From the NCBI GenBank assembly GCA_020719105.1, contig DYQV01000167.1:1-5903 (forward strand): a DNA stretch of 5,903 nt, given 5' to 3'. The notes beneath the pieces were generated by a model. It was not told where the DNA came from, made no database searches, and saw only the letters and a program-made list of their open reading frames with translations. The stretch is from Rikenella microfusus. GTDB lineage: Bacteria; Bacteroidota; Bacteroidia; Bacteroidales; SZUA-534. Shown piece after piece: positions 5,071 through 5,903 of this stretch. Within the stretch, counting starts at the first letter, position 1. Every line of letters starts with the position of its first letter. A program made the position numbers and the translations under genes.

Positions 5071-5903
5071 TTATTTCTTTTTTGGATGAAAAACCCGGAT
5101 GATGTTAAAGCCGATTTGAATATCCCCATCAAGCCATTTGCCGGTAGTTTCAGGAATAAATGCCTTTTCAGTCATTCCGTGTGAATTACTCAAATTTATT
5201 TGGAAAATATGACCACCACCGGATTCTAATTCAACACCTAAAGCCAAACTGTTTGAATAGTTATCAGCGGTATTTCCGGGCAATAAATAAAAATATTCAC
5301 CGCTAAACGATAACCATTTATTCACCGTTACATTGCCTCCAAATCCGATTGCAGGCACCAGATTTTGTTCTTCTTTTGTTTTAACCATGTTGCGGTGCAC
5401 CAATGTAGGTACTATTTGTGCCGAAAAATAATTATTGAACTTGCGGGAAATGAAAAGTTCGTGCGAATAATATAAACGGTCAGAAGCAGGATGTGAAAGG
5501 GAATCGGTATATTTTAAAGTTTTCACGGCCATCCCTTCCATCCAGGTAATGGTAAAAGGGAAGCTGTGTTCACCGCTGGATTGCTTAGCTAATTTAATTT
5601 TAAAAAATCCATCGTACAGTTTTTCAAAGCTACTCCGACCAATACCTAATGATAACCAGTTGGTTAGCCCATATTCAAATCCAAACCGGATAACAGATTG
5701 ATCCAACCCAAAAAGTTCGTATAAACCTTTGTTTATTGGATCAAATCGGTGTGAAATGGTGAAAACCAAATCGTTTTTTTCAGCAATTTCAGTGGTATAG
5801 CCATTTATTAACCGAACCGATTTAAAGGTTCCCTGAATGTATTCTTTTGAAGCCGCGGAGTTGTTTGCCGAGTCTAGCAAGGCCATCAAATCTTGTCCTG
5901 ATA
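5071..5903 (-). CDS. DUF5777-type beta-barrel outer-membrane protein (5' end outside window)
   Basis: At least 276 residues are encoded; the frame stays open to the window edge, where codons for SGQDLMALLD precede the first possible internal starts (TTG at 5889, ATG at 5886). Relatives carry a signal peptide followed by a similar QDLLALLD-like segment, so those internal starts are almost certainly not real and the true start lies beyond 5903. The protein resembles the DUF5777 family: FKSVRLINGYTTE, ISHRFDPINKGLYELFGLDQ, IRFGFEYGLTNWLSLGIG, YDGFFKIKL, PTLVHRNMVKT and the closing strand FNIIRVF are all in the family style. Alternating hydrophobic strands with short turns and an aromatic-rich final strand indicate an outer-membrane beta barrel. 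No biochemical function is established for the family. It is followed after 9 bp by the YceI-like gene, so it is the first visible gene of the operon; the promoter is outside the window. Confidence 0.85.
   Translation of the reverse strand, partial: SGQDLMALLDSANNSAASKEYIQGTFKSVRLINGYTTEIAEKNDLVFTISHRFDPINKGLYELFGLDQSVIRFGFEYGLTNWLSLGIGRSSFEKLYDGFFKIKLAKQSSGEHSFPFTITWMEGMAVKTLKYTDSLSHPASDRLYYSHELFISRKFNNYFSAQIVPTLVHRNMVKTKEEQNLVPAIGFGGNVTVNKWLSFSGEYFYLLPGNTADNYSNSLALGVELESGGGHIFQINLSNSHGMTEKAFIPETTGKWLDGDIQIGFNIIRVFHPKKK

Noticed and set aside
5071..5889. Treating the barrel gene as complete from the TTG at 5889
   Set aside because: The frame is open to the window edge, the upstream codons match the family's N-terminal segment, and no signal peptide would be present in a protein starting there.

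Overview
The window looks like chromosomal DNA from a member of the Bacteroidota. The evidence is the AT-rich base composition, the lack of clear Shine-Dalgarno sequences in front of the genes, signal peptides ending in '-AQ', and gene families typical of that phylum: a DUF5777-type barrel protein, a YceI-like protein, and a sensor built from Reg_prop, Y_Y_Y and SpoIIE modules. The sequence alone does not support a call below phylum. There is no sign of an insertion sequence, CRISPR array, rRNA or confirmed tRNA.

There are five genes, tightly packed. On the left, a stand-alone CheY-like receiver (51-416, minus) and a Crp/Fnr-family regulator (594-1265, plus) are divergent and share a 177-bp AT-rich control region (417-593). 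That region holds a perfect inverted repeat, TTAGTAA-N6-TTACTAA (485-504), and two weak, opposed matches to the Bacteroidota -7 promoter element. The Crp/Fnr gene converges on a three-gene minus-strand block with only 17 bp between stop codons.

The block reads, in transcription order, DUF5777-type outer-membrane barrel (5' end outside the window), YceI-like periplasmic protein (9-bp gap), and a 1077-residue transmembrane sensor phosphatase whose start overlaps the YceI stop by an ATGA. The sensor has a signal peptide, fourteen propeller repeats (probably two seven-bladed propellers), a Y_Y_Y domain, one membrane helix, a regular heptad coiled coil and an intact PP2C/SpoIIE phosphatase domain.

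A reasonable working picture (inference) is an envelope-sensing unit. Two exported beta-structured proteins are made together with a sensor whose large periplasmic part reads an unknown signal and whose cytoplasmic phosphatase passes it on by dephosphorylating a protein, probably a STAS-type anti-anti-sigma factor encoded elsewhere. The receiver and the Crp/Fnr protein are regulatory neighbours, but nothing in the sequence shows that they belong to the same pathway.
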